Origin: Acidisarcina sp963790505
Lineage (GTDB): Bacteria > Acidobacteriota > Terriglobia > Terriglobales > Acidobacteriaceae
Reading direction: 5' to 3'
DNA: 64,000 bases
Assembly (NCBI GenBank): GCA_963790505.1
Contig: CAWBOT010000003.1
Span: forward strand, 1 to 64,000
Positions 26,636 to 35,543 of this stretch are shown here, piece by piece (positions within the stretch are counted from its first letter, which is position 1; the number at the start of each line of letters is the position of its first letter). The notes beneath the pieces were generated by a model, which worked only from the letters and a program-made list of their open reading frames with translations, was not told where the DNA came from and ran no database searches. The position numbers were made by a program, and so were the translations under genes.

Positions 26636-27391
26636 TCATGCGGCTTTTCTGCAGACGGCGCAGTGATATCGGCGATCTTTCCAGATGCGGGTGCTGGTCC
26701 AGGGCTGCGACTCGACGAGATCTTGAAAGGTTTTTCCAGTGAAAACGTGGGATTGAGTCAGTTCTTCCGCGTGCGCCGGGGAGCGGCCGAGGCGTTCGGT
26801 CATCCTCATGAGGATCAGTGGCAGCGACGCTCGCAAGGCTGATGCCGGCTCCGCGATGAAGCAGATGCCGCCGGGGCGGAGTGCGGTAAAGATCGCTTCG
26901 AGCGCAAGGGCGGGCTGGGCGAGTATCAGAAAGAGGCGCGAGGCGATGACAGCGTCGATCTGGCCGGGCGAGTCGGAGAGAGAGAGAGCGTCGGCTCGAA
27001 GGAAGCTGCAGTTGTTGAGGCCGGAGCGGCAGGCCCGTTCTTTCGCTCGGGATAAGAGCGGCTCGGAAAGGTCGATCCCGGTGATGTGGAGCTGAGGGAA
27101 TTTCGCGGCGAGACGCCGGGAGTAAAAGCCTGGTCCGCAACCGGCCTCGACGAGATATCGCGGTCGAAGCCCGTCGAGCATGGGCGAGAGCGCTGCTGCG
27201 ATTTGAGGGGTGTGGTCTGTGAAGAGGTGCTCGCGGCAGAGGGCGTATTGACGCCAACATCGGTCGAATAGGGTTGAGGGGGGCGGCGCGAACTCAGCGG
27301 TGAGAGCTTGACAGCGCGCGGCGCTCGCGGAATTCATGGAGGTGTCTGCCGGCATTTCCCGGCGCGAGCGCAAATCCAGAACTTCAGGCAT
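26636..27391 (-). CDS. Class I SAM-dependent methyltransferase
   Basis: A 251-residue Rossmann-fold methyltransferase. Motif I is YLVEAGCGPGFYSRRLA, followed by ITGIDLSEPLLSRAKERA, SFLRADALSLSDSPGQIDAV and the loop LRPGGICFIAEPASA. The C-terminus (RYHCAVCRKAA) contains a CxxC. It is the first gene of the minus-strand operon (106 bases before the TIGR04282 gene, a stretch without a convincing gene), so it may methylate the operon product or an intermediate. It lacks the conserved Cys set of ArsM, so arsenite methylation is not supported. The start could also be ATG at 27337. Confidence 0.85.
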   Translation of the reverse strand: MPEVLDLRSRREMPADTSMNSASAARCQALTAEFAPPPSTLFDRCWRQYALCREHLFTDHTPQIAAALSPMLDGLRPRYLVEAGCGPGFYSRRLAAKFPQLHITGIDLSEPLLSRAKERACRSGLNNCSFLRADALSLSDSPGQIDAVIASRLFLILAQPALALEAIFTALRPGGICFIAEPASALRASLPLILMRMTERLGRSPAHAEELTQSHVFTGKTFQDLVESQPWTSTRIWKDRRYHCAVCRKAA

Positions 27392-27474
27392 TGAGGCCCT
27401 CCACTGCTGGGTTGCGTCCAGCGTATCCGCAAAGTGTCGCTCTGTGCAGTCGAGCTGTTTCGACTTCGACCCTA

Positions 27475-28251
27475 CTATAACTCACGGGCAACAACTCCCA
27501 CGATATGACCATTTCTGGCATCTCGGGCAAAGAGGATGATTCTGAGATGCCCTTTGTCGGCGGCGGGAGGGAGAGCGAGGTCAGTTGTTTTGACGAGCGC
27601 GGTTGACTGCAGATCGGCGACGCGTACGAGGCTGCGCGCTACGGCGACGTGCTCGAGGGTGCGGCCGGCATTTTCGCCGCGTGCTACGGAGGAACGGTCG
27701 GCGTCGTCGGCGATTACCGCGTAGAGTGCCGCGCCTCTTGCGGGGCCAGCGGTGATCTCGAGATGGACGCCGTCGCCGGAACGCTCGATCGAGGAGATCG
27801 CGATCTCGATGTGGGGCGTCTTTGCAGACCGCTCGATCGCTGCGAGGACGGAGCGGCTATCGTTTCCGCTTGCCTGGATGTCTCCGTCGATGACGATCTG
27901 TGGCGTGTAGACGCTGTCCAGTCCGAATTGACGTCGGTATTCATCCTGCCGCTCGCTCCATTGGTGCGAGGAAAACGGATCGCGCCAGCCGAGCTGGTTC
28001 CAATAGTCGACGTGTTCGCTGAGGACGACGACGGTGGTATGTGGCACGGGCTGTCGGCGCTCGAGCTCCGCAAGCAGTCGGTCGGCGGGAGGACAACTGG
28101 AACAGCCTTCAGAGGTGAAGAGCTCGACGAGCACAGCGTGTGACGCTGTTTGTGACGAATCTGAGGCCGCCTGCAGTGGCGGGGCGATTGCGGCGCTGAG
28201 GGCGAAGAAACAGAGCCATACCGGCGATTTCGGGTAACGGAAAAGCGGCAT
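27475..28251 (-). CDS. DUF1223 thioredoxin-like secreted protein
   Basis: About 258 residues with an N-terminal signal peptide (LCFFALSAAIAPPLQAAS). The mature start is thioredoxin-like with the DUF1223 hallmark LVELFTSEGCSSCPPADRLL, whose CSSC sits where the redox motif of thioredoxin folds lies, and VVLSEHVDYWNQLGWRDPFS plus TPQIVIDGDIQASG (a cis-Pro loop equivalent). The biochemical role of the family is not established; periplasmic disulfide or metal handling is plausible. It is divergent from the cytochrome b-MsrP pair, which makes a link to periplasmic redox repair possible but unproven. Confidence 0.87.
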   Translation of the reverse strand: MPLFRYPKSPVWLCFFALSAAIAPPLQAASDSSQTASHAVLVELFTSEGCSSCPPADRLLAELERRQPVPHTTVVVLSEHVDYWNQLGWRDPFSSHQWSERQDEYRRQFGLDSVYTPQIVIDGDIQASGNDSRSVLAAIERSAKTPHIEIAISSIERSGDGVHLEITAGPARGAALYAVIADDADRSSVARGENAGRTLEHVAVARSLVRVADLQSTALVKTTDLALPPAADKGHLRIILFARDARNGHIVGVVAREL

Positions 28252-28406
28252 TAGGGCTTGCCCTCCCCGGCATCTCTCCATTGCATGATAATGAGAGTCG
28301 GTTTACACGGATTGGTTACCGTGCAGAGATTCATTCTTCGGCGCCGTATCCGTGCAAAGTTGATTGCGCATTCCGTTGAGAAATTCGCTGTAATTTAAAC
28401 CGCCCG

Positions 28407-29417
28407 ATGAAGTCTAAGGGGCTGAGGCAAGCCATGGATGAAAAGAATGTGCAGGATGACAGCGTCGATCCAGATGCGATAGTGCCTGAAGCGGCTGCCG
28501 AAGAGTCGGTGTTGACCCCGGAGGGTGCGCCCGCGATTGTGCAGATCGTGGCGATGGCCGAGGAAGCGGAGGCTTCCCCGCAGACATCCGAGGCCGATGC
28601 GGTTGCCAAGCCGATGATCGAAGCTGAGAGAGATGCGGCGGTGCAAGAGACGCCAGTGGCTCCGGCGACGGCAAGCGTCCGATTGGAGAAGAAGCATCCG
28701 CTGGCCATTCGGTGGATGCACTGGATCAACTTTCCCGTGCTGGCTACGATGATCTGGAGCGGGCTGCTCATTTACTGGGGTGATTCGAAGATCGATGGGA
28801 GCCACCAGAGCGCGGTCTATCGAGCGGGGATTGGCAAGTGGACGATCTTCCGCTTTTTTCCGGAATGGTTCTGGACCTGGTTTCCCGTCTCGCTTCGGTT
28901 TTGGGAGCCGGGGTGGCATGGCGCGGCTTACAACATCACGATGGGCCTGGGATACCACTTCTTCTTTATGTGGTTCTTTATGCTGAACGGCCTCGTATAT
29001 GTGCTGTACACGCTGTTTTCAGGCGAGTGGCGCTACCTGGTGCCGACAAAGAACTCGTTCAAAGAAGCGATTGAGGTGACGCTCTATGATCTGCATATTC
29101 GAAAAGAGCCGCTGCCGGATAGGAAGTTCAACGGGGCGCAGCAGATTGCTTATACCGCTGTGATCCTGATGGGGTTGGGGTCTCTGGTGACGGGGCTGGC
29201 GATTTATAAGCCGAGCCAGGCGCACCTCATTACGCTCTCGCTCGGTGGATATGAGATGGCGCGGTGGTTTCATTTCTGGCTGACGATGGGGTATTGCATT
29301 TTTTTTGTGATCCATATCTCGCAGGTGGCGAAGGCGGGGTGGAATAACTTCCGGGCGATGGTGAGCGGTTACGAGATTGTGCCTGCGAACAAGCCTTCTT
29401 ATACACCGGATAGATAG
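28407..29417 (+). CDS. Di-haem cytochrome b (b561-type) subunit with long acidic N-terminus
   Basis: A 336-residue integral membrane protein. After an unusual Ala/Glu-rich N-terminal extension of about 95 residues come five hydrophobic segments with likely haem His in LAIRWMHWINFPVL, GLGYHFFFMWFFML, MARWFHFWLTMGY and FFVIHISQVAKAGW. It should accept electrons from the quinone pool and pass them to the periplasmic molybdoenzyme encoded 11 bases downstream, as YedZ/MsrQ does for MsrP. The extension resembles low-complexity linkers and is absent from usual b561 proteins. The start could also be ATG at 28434. Confidence 0.87.
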   Translation: MKSKGLRQAMDEKNVQDDSVDPDAIVPEAAAEESVLTPEGAPAIVQIVAMAEEAEASPQTSEADAVAKPMIEAERDAAVQETPVAPATASVRLEKKHPLAIRWMHWINFPVLATMIWSGLLIYWGDSKIDGSHQSAVYRAGIGKWTIFRFFPEWFWTWFPVSLRFWEPGWHGAAYNITMGLGYHFFFMWFFMLNGLVYVLYTLFSGEWRYLVPTKNSFKEAIEVTLYDLHIRKEPLPDRKFNGAQQIAYTAVILMGLGSLVTGLAIYKPSQAHLITLSLGGYEMARWFHFWLTMGYCIFFVIHISQVAKAGWNNFRAMVSGYEIVPANKPSYTPDR

Positions 29418-29428
29418 GGAAACAAGTT

Positions 29429-30404
29429 ATGCCTGACGAGAATTTGCCTAAGGACGAAACGGTGCAACAGCCGACGCAGGAAGAGCTTGACCTCGAGGTA
29501 AAGCGGGCTTCGGGGCGGCGGACACGACGGAGTTTCCTGATAGCTGGGGTTGCGGCAGCTGGCGGGTATGGTTTTTATCGATGGATCGACCAGGCGGAGA
29601 CTATCGGTCGCCAGCCGGAGCCGCTGCGGCAGGCTTTTCAAATCAACGCCGATATTGCGCGTGGGGTTTTCCGCGAGGCGGGCCTCGCGCCGACATATCC
29701 GAAATCGCGGGCGACGTACGATCTTCGCACCAATGGCAACTTCGGATTGAAAGAGGAGCTGAAGCCGGACGGTTGGCGCTTGCAGCTTACGGGGATCGAG
29801 AGTCCGGAAAAATATCCGCAGTACACCAAGGATGTGACCGCGTACGAATATCAGTTTGAACCGACGGACGTGTCGAACCAGCCGCCGTCGCTGACTCCGC
29901 CAGACCCGAATGCGAAGCACGAGCGCGGTTCGGAGGAGGCGGGTGTCTCGGCGAGTACGCTTCCGGCGGGAACTCCTGGGCTACTTCTGACCATGGATGA
30001 CATCCACAAACTGCCGCATCATGAGCTGGTGACGGAGTTCAAGTGCATCGAGGGCTGGAGCGAGTTGCGAGCTGGGGCGGGGCGCGACTGGCGGACCTGA
30101 TTGCAGCGTATCCACCGGCTCGCTGGCGAATGGCAAGCTGCCGCGGTATGTGTATATGGAGACTCCGGACGGGGACTATTACTGCGGCTACGACATGGCG
30201 GTGGCGCTGCATACGCAGAGTCTGCTGGTGTATGAGATGGGCGGGCGCCCCATCACGCGTTGGCATGGGGCGCCGCTGCGGCTGCATACCCCGCTGAAGT
30301 ATGGGTATAAGCAAATCAAGCGGATCGGGCTGATTGCTTATACGGATATGAAGCCGGACGATTACTGGACTAAGTTGGGCTATGACTGGTATGCGGGGCT
30401 GTGA
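29429..30404 (+). pseudogene. MsrP/YedY-like molybdopterin oxidoreductase, frameshifted
   Basis: Reconstructed length is about 320 residues. A twin-arginine signal-anchor (TRRSFLIAGVAAAGG) is followed by the sulfite-oxidase fold; Cys in VTEFKCIEGWS is the expected molybdenum ligand. Right after it the frame shifts (near 30062) to ASWGGARLADLIAAYPPA and shifts again near 30112 to NGKLPRYVYMETPDGDYYCG, then PLRLHTPLKYGYKQIKRIGL and the stop at 30402. Family members reduce protein methionine sulfoxide or related S-/N-oxides in the periplasm with electrons from a membrane cytochrome b, which is encoded directly upstream. The two shifts lie within 60 bases. Confidence 0.82.
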
Positions 30405-30716
30405 TGGAACGGTCAAGGCCTGATTTCGGCGAGACTCGACGTATCGCGAACGCGGACGACCGGAGTCTTTGCATTGCCGCCCGGCGCCGGTCAATCGGTC
30501 TGCTTTGCCCCCGACAGCCGCAACCTGTTCTTCGTGGTCGGGACGAGCGCCTCGGGTGCGATCTGGAGGCAGCCGCTCGACGGGTCGCCTCCTCAACAGT
30601 TGCTAACCATGCCAGGCAAGGCGATTCGCACCATGAAGCTTTCTCCAGACGGGTCGCAAATCGGTTTCACCGCCCTGACCTCGAAGGCCGACGCGGTTAC
30701 CTTTCAGGAAAGATGA
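30405..30716 (+). pseudogene. C-terminal remnant of a PD40/WD40-like beta-propeller protein
   Basis: Directly after the MsrP-like stop, in the same frame and without a start codon, the sequence encodes about 100 residues with beta-propeller character: PPGAGQSVCFAPDSRNLFFV, GAIWRQPLDGSPPQQLL and KLSPDGSQIGFTALTS, ending at 30714. Such repeats form the C-termini of acidobacterial TolB-like proteins and Ser/Thr kinases. The rest of that gene is missing, so this is a scar of a deletion or rearrangement that joined it to the MsrP end. No function is expected. Confidence 0.6.
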
Positions 30717-30845
30717 CGGCTTCTCTCTGGATTCACCGGCGAACTGGCGTTAACATTACCCTGACTCTTCTCGATTCAGTATCGAATCGATCGGTGCAAG
30801 TCTGGAAGCACCTCCGGTTGCTCACGCTGCATCTATCTCTACGCC

Positions 30846-33800
30846 ATGAAAGACACTCAGTTCACCGCCCCGCTTCCCGCCTCACTCCCCATTGACTCGC
30901 TCAAAGGACCGGCGTTGGGGAGCGGCGCCGCAATCATGTTGAACGGCGTGCCCCAGAAAATCGGCGACTCCAGCTATCTGGTGGATGTGCTCAACGCGGC
31001 GGGCCACATTATTCCTCAAGTCTGCTATCACCCGCAGTTCGGCCCCATCCAGACCTGCGATACCTGCATGGTCGAGGTCGACGGGCAATTGGTGCGGGCT
31101 TGTGCGACGAAGCGCGTGCCGCTGGCATGAGGGTCGATACTGAATCGGCGCGAGTAGATATTGCGCAACGCGAGGCCTTCGACCGGATCCTCGGGAATCA
31201 CCTGCTCTACTGCACGGTCTGCGACAACAACAACGGCAATTGCACGGTCCACAACACGACCGCACCTGCTGGACGTGGAGCACCAGCAGCGCCCTTATGT
31301 CGCCAAGCCGTATCCGAAGGACGATATCAAATCCCTTTTACCGCTACGATCCCGACCAGTGCATTCTTTGCGGGCGATGCGTCGAGGCTTGCCAGAACGT
31401 CCAGGTCAACGAAACCTTTCGATTCGCTGGGAAGACGCGCATCCGCGCGTCTTGTGGGACGGTGGGGAGAAGATCGAAGGATCGAGCTGCGTCTCCTGCG
31501 GCCATTGCGTCACCGTCTGCCCCTGCAATGCGCTGATGGAGAAGTCGATGATCGGCGAGGCCGGCTATTTCACTGAACTGGCCGGCAAGGCGCTCGACGA
31601 ACATGATCGACGTGGTCAAGGGCATCGAGCCGGAGACTGGGCTATGGCGCCGATCCTCGCGTTGTCCGAGATCGAAGCCGCGATGCGCGAATCGCGCATC
31701 AAGAGGACCAAGACCGTCTGCACGTACTGCGGCGTGGGCTGCAGCTTCGATATCTGGACCAAGGACCGCCACATCCTGAAGATTGAGCCGCACGCACGGT
31801 GCCGGCCAACGGCATCTCCACCTGCGTCAAGGGCAAGTTCGGCTGGGACTATGTCAACGCCGACGACCGCCTGACGCAGCCGCTGATCCGCGGAAGGGCG
31901 AAACTTTCGCAAAGCAAGTTGGGATGAGGCGCTTGACCTGATCGCCGGCAAGTTTACGCAGATCAAGAAAGACCACGGTCCGGACGCGCTGGCGCTTCAT
32001 CGCTTCCTCAAAGTGCACCAACGAAGAAAGCTACCTGATGCAGAAGCTGGCGCGCGCCGTCATCGGCACGAACAATATCGACAACTGCTCCCGCTATTGC
32101 CAGACGCCGGCCACCATGGGGCTCTTCGCGCACGGTCGGCTATGGCGGCGATCCGGCTCCATCGCGGACATCGAGAAGGCCGGACTGGTGCTCATCGTCG
32201 GCAGCAATACCGCGGAGAGCCATCCGGTGCTGGCGACGCGCGTGAAGCGGTCGCCACAAGCTGCGCGGGCAGAGGCTGATTGTCGCCGACCTGCGCGAGC
32301 ATGAGATGGCGCGGCGCGCCGACATCTTCTTCCAGCCCGAATCCCGGCACCGACCTGGTGTGGCTCTCCGCAATGACGCAGCTACATGCTCGATAACAAC
32401 CTGGCGAAGATGGAATTCGTCGATCAAGTGGGTGAACGGCTTTGACGAGTATCGCAAGAGCCTCGAGCCCTTCACGCTGGAGTTCGCCGAGCAAATCACC
32501 GGCGTTCCCGCGGAGACGCTCGAAGACGGTCGCGCACGAAATCGCCGACGCTGATGGAGTCTGCATCCTGTGGGCGATGGGCGTCACGCAGCACTGCGAT
32601 GGCTCGGACACATCGACGGCGATCTCGAACCTGCTGTTGATCACCGGCAATTACATGCGGCCCGGCGCCGGCGCTTATCCGCTTGCGCGGACACAACAAC
32701 GTGCAGGGCGCGAGCGACTTCGGCTCGATGCCGAATACTTCTCCGGTTATCAAAAAGTCGACGACCCGAGATCCGCGGCGAAGTTCGAAAAGGCTGGGGC
32801 GTCAAGCTGCCGACCAGCAAAGGCCTCGACAATCACGAGATGATCGATGCGATTCACGAAGGCAAGCTGAAGGCGATGTATCTCAACGGCGAAGATATGA
32901 TCACCTCCGACTCCAACGCGAACTACGTCGGCGACGGCGCTTTCGAAGCTCGATTTCTTCGTCGTGCAGGACATCTTCTTCAGCGAGACGTGCGCGTATG
33001 CCGATGTCGTCCTGCCCGCATCGCCCGAGCCTGGAAAAGGACGGCACATTCACCAACACCGAGCGGCGCATCCAGCGGCTCTACCAGGCCTTCGAGCCAC
33101 TCGGCGACAGCAAGCCTGATTGGCGGATCATCCAGCGATATCGCCAACCGGCTCGGCGCGGACTGGAATTACAAGCATCCGTCGCGAGATCATGGACGAG
33201 GTTGCGTCGCTGACGCCGATGTTTGCGGGCGTGACCTACGAGCGGCTGGAGGGATACAAGACGCTGCAATGGCCGGTGGCGGAAGATGGCACCGATCAGC
33301 CGCTGCTTTACACGAAGGAGTTCCCGTTCCCCGATGGCAAGGCCAAGCTCTTTCCGCGTCGAACTGGCAGCCGAGCCGACAGAGCAGACCAGCGATGAGT
33401 ACGACCTGCACCTGAACAACGGCCGGCTGCTCGAGCATTTTGAGCAAGGCAACATGACCTACCGGTCGCGACGGCATCAAGGAAATCACACCGAACAGCG
33501 TTCCTGGAGGTTTCGCCGGAGCTGGCGGCGGAGCGCGGGCTAGAGTCGGGACGTTGGGTGCAGCTGCGGTCGCCAAATGGAAGGATCAAGGTGCAGGTAC
33601 TGGTCACCGATCGCGTCCAGGGCAAGCAGCTTTACATGCCGATGAACTCGATCGAAGAGCCGGTGAACCGTCTGACCAGCAGCCACACCGATCGTGGTGA
33701 CGCATACGCCGGCATTTAAGGAAACCGCTGTGCATCTGACGCTTGCTTCCGGAAATGGGCGACAATCCGCTGCCGCGGAGAAATTTTCGTTGGGGCCATC

Positions 33801-33925
33801 CCACCCCGCAGAACGGTGTCGAAGTCGAACGAAAATGGAAGCGCGCAGACTACTTCGTGCCCGGCGCCGGCAAGGACGATAAGCTGGTGCAAATTGAAAC
33901 TACGAAGCAAACTGAATCGAAGTGA
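30846..33925 (+). pseudogene. fdhF: FdhF-type formate dehydrogenase (molybdopterin, Fe-S) catalytic subunit, heavily frameshifted
   Basis: The full length of about 1000 residues can be read across three frames. The order is an N-terminal 2Fe-2S domain (CYHPQFGPIQTCDTC), a 4Cys/His segment (LYCTVCDNNNGNCTVHN), two 4Fe-4S ferredoxin sites (DQCILCGRCVEACQNVQ, SSCVSCGHCVTVCPC), the molybdopterin-domain 4Fe-4S site (TVCTYCGVGCSFDIWTKD), active-site Cys in NNIDNCSRYCQTPATMGL, and the C-terminal dinucleotide-binding domain to 33925. Cys replaces selenocysteine. The layout is that of the YrhE/YjgC subgroup, which oxidises formate in the cytoplasm with NAD(P)+ or an unknown acceptor. I count more than twenty single-base shifts. 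DUF1641 follows at 24 bases, as in Bacillus yrhE-yrhD. Confidence 0.88.
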
Positions 33926-33948
33926 GCAGGGGTTGAAAGAGAGAGGCG

Positions 33949-34416
33949 ATGGCCAGGTACCTTGATTTCAAATACAAGGCAGAGTCCCCGGAGCAGCTCC
34001 TTCACAAGAAGCTGGATGCCGCGCCCTTGGAGCACGCTCAAGCGCTGCTGAAAGCCTATGCATTGCTTGACGCGGCGGAAAAACGTGGCGTGCTCGATAT
34101 CCTGCGCGGGGCAATCAATGCGGAAGACACCATCATTGACAAGGTGGCGGGCTATGCCAACACTCCCGAAGGTATTAACACCATGCGCAACCTGCTGGTC
34201 TTGGGGAAACTGCTGGGAAGCATGGACCCGGAGGTGCTGGGCGACTGCGTGAACGACCTGACCGGAAGCGTTGTAGCCGAGTCGAAGAAACAGCCCGCCG
34301 GAATTGTTGCCATTCTGCGAAGGCTGTTCAATGGCGACGCCCTTCGAGGCTTGGGCCTCACCCTGGCCGCGCTTGAGAGCTTGGGCAGAACGGCGCGCCG
34401 CCGGGAAGGGAAGTAG
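33949..34416 (+). CDS. DUF1641 protein, formate dehydrogenase partner
   Basis: A 155-residue helical protein with the DUF1641 core (ALLKAYALLDAAEKRGVLDI, then GINTMRNLLVLGKLLGSMDP and GIVAILRRLFNGDALRGLG). The family is encoded beside FdhF-like formate dehydrogenases (yrhD next to yrhE) and was proposed to be a small accessory subunit; the exact role is unknown. It starts 24 bases after the formate dehydrogenase stop with a GAGAGAGG ribosome site. Its frame is clean, in contrast to the preceding gene. Confidence 0.88.
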   Translation: MARYLDFKYKAESPEQLLHKKLDAAPLEHAQALLKAYALLDAAEKRGVLDILRGAINAEDTIIDKVAGYANTPEGINTMRNLLVLGKLLGSMDPEVLGDCVNDLTGSVVAESKKQPAGIVAILRRLFNGDALRGLGLTLAALESLGRTARRREGK

Positions 34417-34419
34417 AAC

Positions 34420-34809
34420 GTGAAGTTGCGCATACAGGGCAACTCCCTCCGTCTCCGGGTCTCAAAATCGGAATTGGCGAAGTTTGTGGACACAGGCCGC
34501 CTTCAGGAGACAATCTACTTCGGGCTGGAGCAAGGCTCGGAGTTAACCTACACCCTTGCACGAGATGGCAACCGGCCCGGTCTCGATGTCGAGGCTTCCG
34601 CCGGGCAGGTCAGAGTCGTAGTTCCCGCCAACGTTGCTCGCGCCTGGGCGGAGAGTGAGCGAGTCGGCATTGAGGGTCACGTAGACCTTGGCGCCCGCGG
34701 TAAACTGTCAATCCTTATCGAGAAGGATTTCGCCTGCATTGACCGAAGCGACGAGGAGAATGCCGATACGTTCCCAAATCCCCTCGCGGCGCTTGCGTGC
34801 CAGGCGTGA
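34420..34809 (+). CDS. Small conserved protein after DUF1641 (DUF7009-like)
   Basis: A 129-residue protein starting MKLRIQGNSLRLRVSKSELA and containing LQETIYFGLEQGSELTYTL and an acidic C-terminus that includes CIDRSDEENADTFPNP. I recognise it as a small family often found beside formate dehydrogenase or molybdenum genes in Acidobacteriota and Bacteroidota, annotated DUF7009; its function is unknown. The GTG start is three bases after the DUF1641 stop, so it belongs to the same operon. The fold looks beta-rich with no signal peptide. Confidence 0.7.
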   Translation: MKLRIQGNSLRLRVSKSELAKFVDTGRLQETIYFGLEQGSELTYTLARDGNRPGLDVEASAGQVRVVVPANVARAWAESERVGIEGHVDLGARGKLSILIEKDFACIDRSDEENADTFPNPLAALACQA

Positions 34810-34820
34810 GAAAGCCGATG

Positions 34821-35414
34821 CTAGCTGCGGAAATCCGCCCACTCAGACGGGCGATTGCAGTTAACGAAGTGGATTTGTTCTGCGGCCTCAAGCTGAAGAG
34901 TTCGCAGCCGGCCCCGACCCACGGCCTCTTTTACGAACCCCCGCATCGAGTATCTTCCCGATGCGAGCATCTCTTCGGCCAGCGGCAGGAGCTGCTTGGA
35001 ATAGGCTGCGGCCAACGGCTCAAAGCCGCGCTCATCGATCGGCACGCATCCCATGTTCTTTTCGCACATCGAGATGATTTTCATAAGCATCGCAGATGTC
35101 ATTGCCGGCATATCAACAGCTAATACCAGGATTTTTTCAAAGGTTGCCGCTTTCAGGACCGCCGCGAGGCCGCCAAGTGGGCCCGAGTCAGGGAGCTCGT
35201 CATGCACCACGGTCAGGCCAAATCGAGAGTAATCCACTCCCACTCGCCCGGAAATCAGCACCTCGGCGGCGCCGGTTTCCCCAAGGCAGCCAAGCTGGCG
35301 TTCGATGAGAGACTCGTCCCCAAAGGGAAGGAAAGCCTTGTCCGTTCCCATACGGGTGGAAGCGCCTCCAGCGAAGACGGCCGCGGAAAAAGGATGTTCT
35401 CTCTGCAATACCAC
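34821..35414 (-). CDS. mobA: Molybdenum cofactor guanylyltransferase
   Basis: A 197-residue GT-A-like nucleotidyltransferase. The signature FAGGASTRMGTDKAFLPFG binds GTP, and ELPDSGPLGGLAAVL and LAVDMPAMTSAMLMK supply the catalytic Asp and metal site. MobA joins GMP to molybdopterin to make the MGD form needed by formate dehydrogenase. It is convergent with the formate dehydrogenase operon (11-base gap) and divergent from fdhD. In the same island a MocA-type protein covers CMP transfer. Confidence 0.92.
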   Translation of the reverse strand: MVLQREHPFSAAVFAGGASTRMGTDKAFLPFGDESLIERQLGCLGETGAAEVLISGRVGVDYSRFGLTVVHDELPDSGPLGGLAAVLKAATFEKILVLAVDMPAMTSAMLMKIISMCEKNMGCVPIDERGFEPLAAAYSKQLLPLAEEMLASGRYSMRGFVKEAVGRGRLRTLQLEAAEQIHFVNCNRPSEWADFRS

Positions 35415-35543
35415 TCTCCCTTTGAGGGATCATAGCCTCCTGCCATCTCGCCGACGTAATAAGCTCAGATTGCTCGACGATAATTCAGCGCTGTCTCGCG
35501 AAACAGTCTTTGAGGATGCAATCGTTAAGGGGGCGGAACACTT

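Noticed and set aside
26526..27260. Alternative 244-residue minus-strand ORF overlapping the methyltransferase
   Set aside because: The other frame carries all methyltransferase motifs; this one is Arg/Pro-rich and has none.
25744..27391. Arsenosugar biosynthesis cluster
   Set aside because: The TIGR04282 name points there, but the methyltransferase lacks ArsM Cys residues, no ArsR or arsenic permease is near, and the radical SAM protein has a different layout from ArsS.
32080..32115. Selenocysteine-containing formate dehydrogenase
   Set aside because: The active-site position reads Cys (NCSRYCQ) and no UGA with a SECIS-like hairpin is present there.
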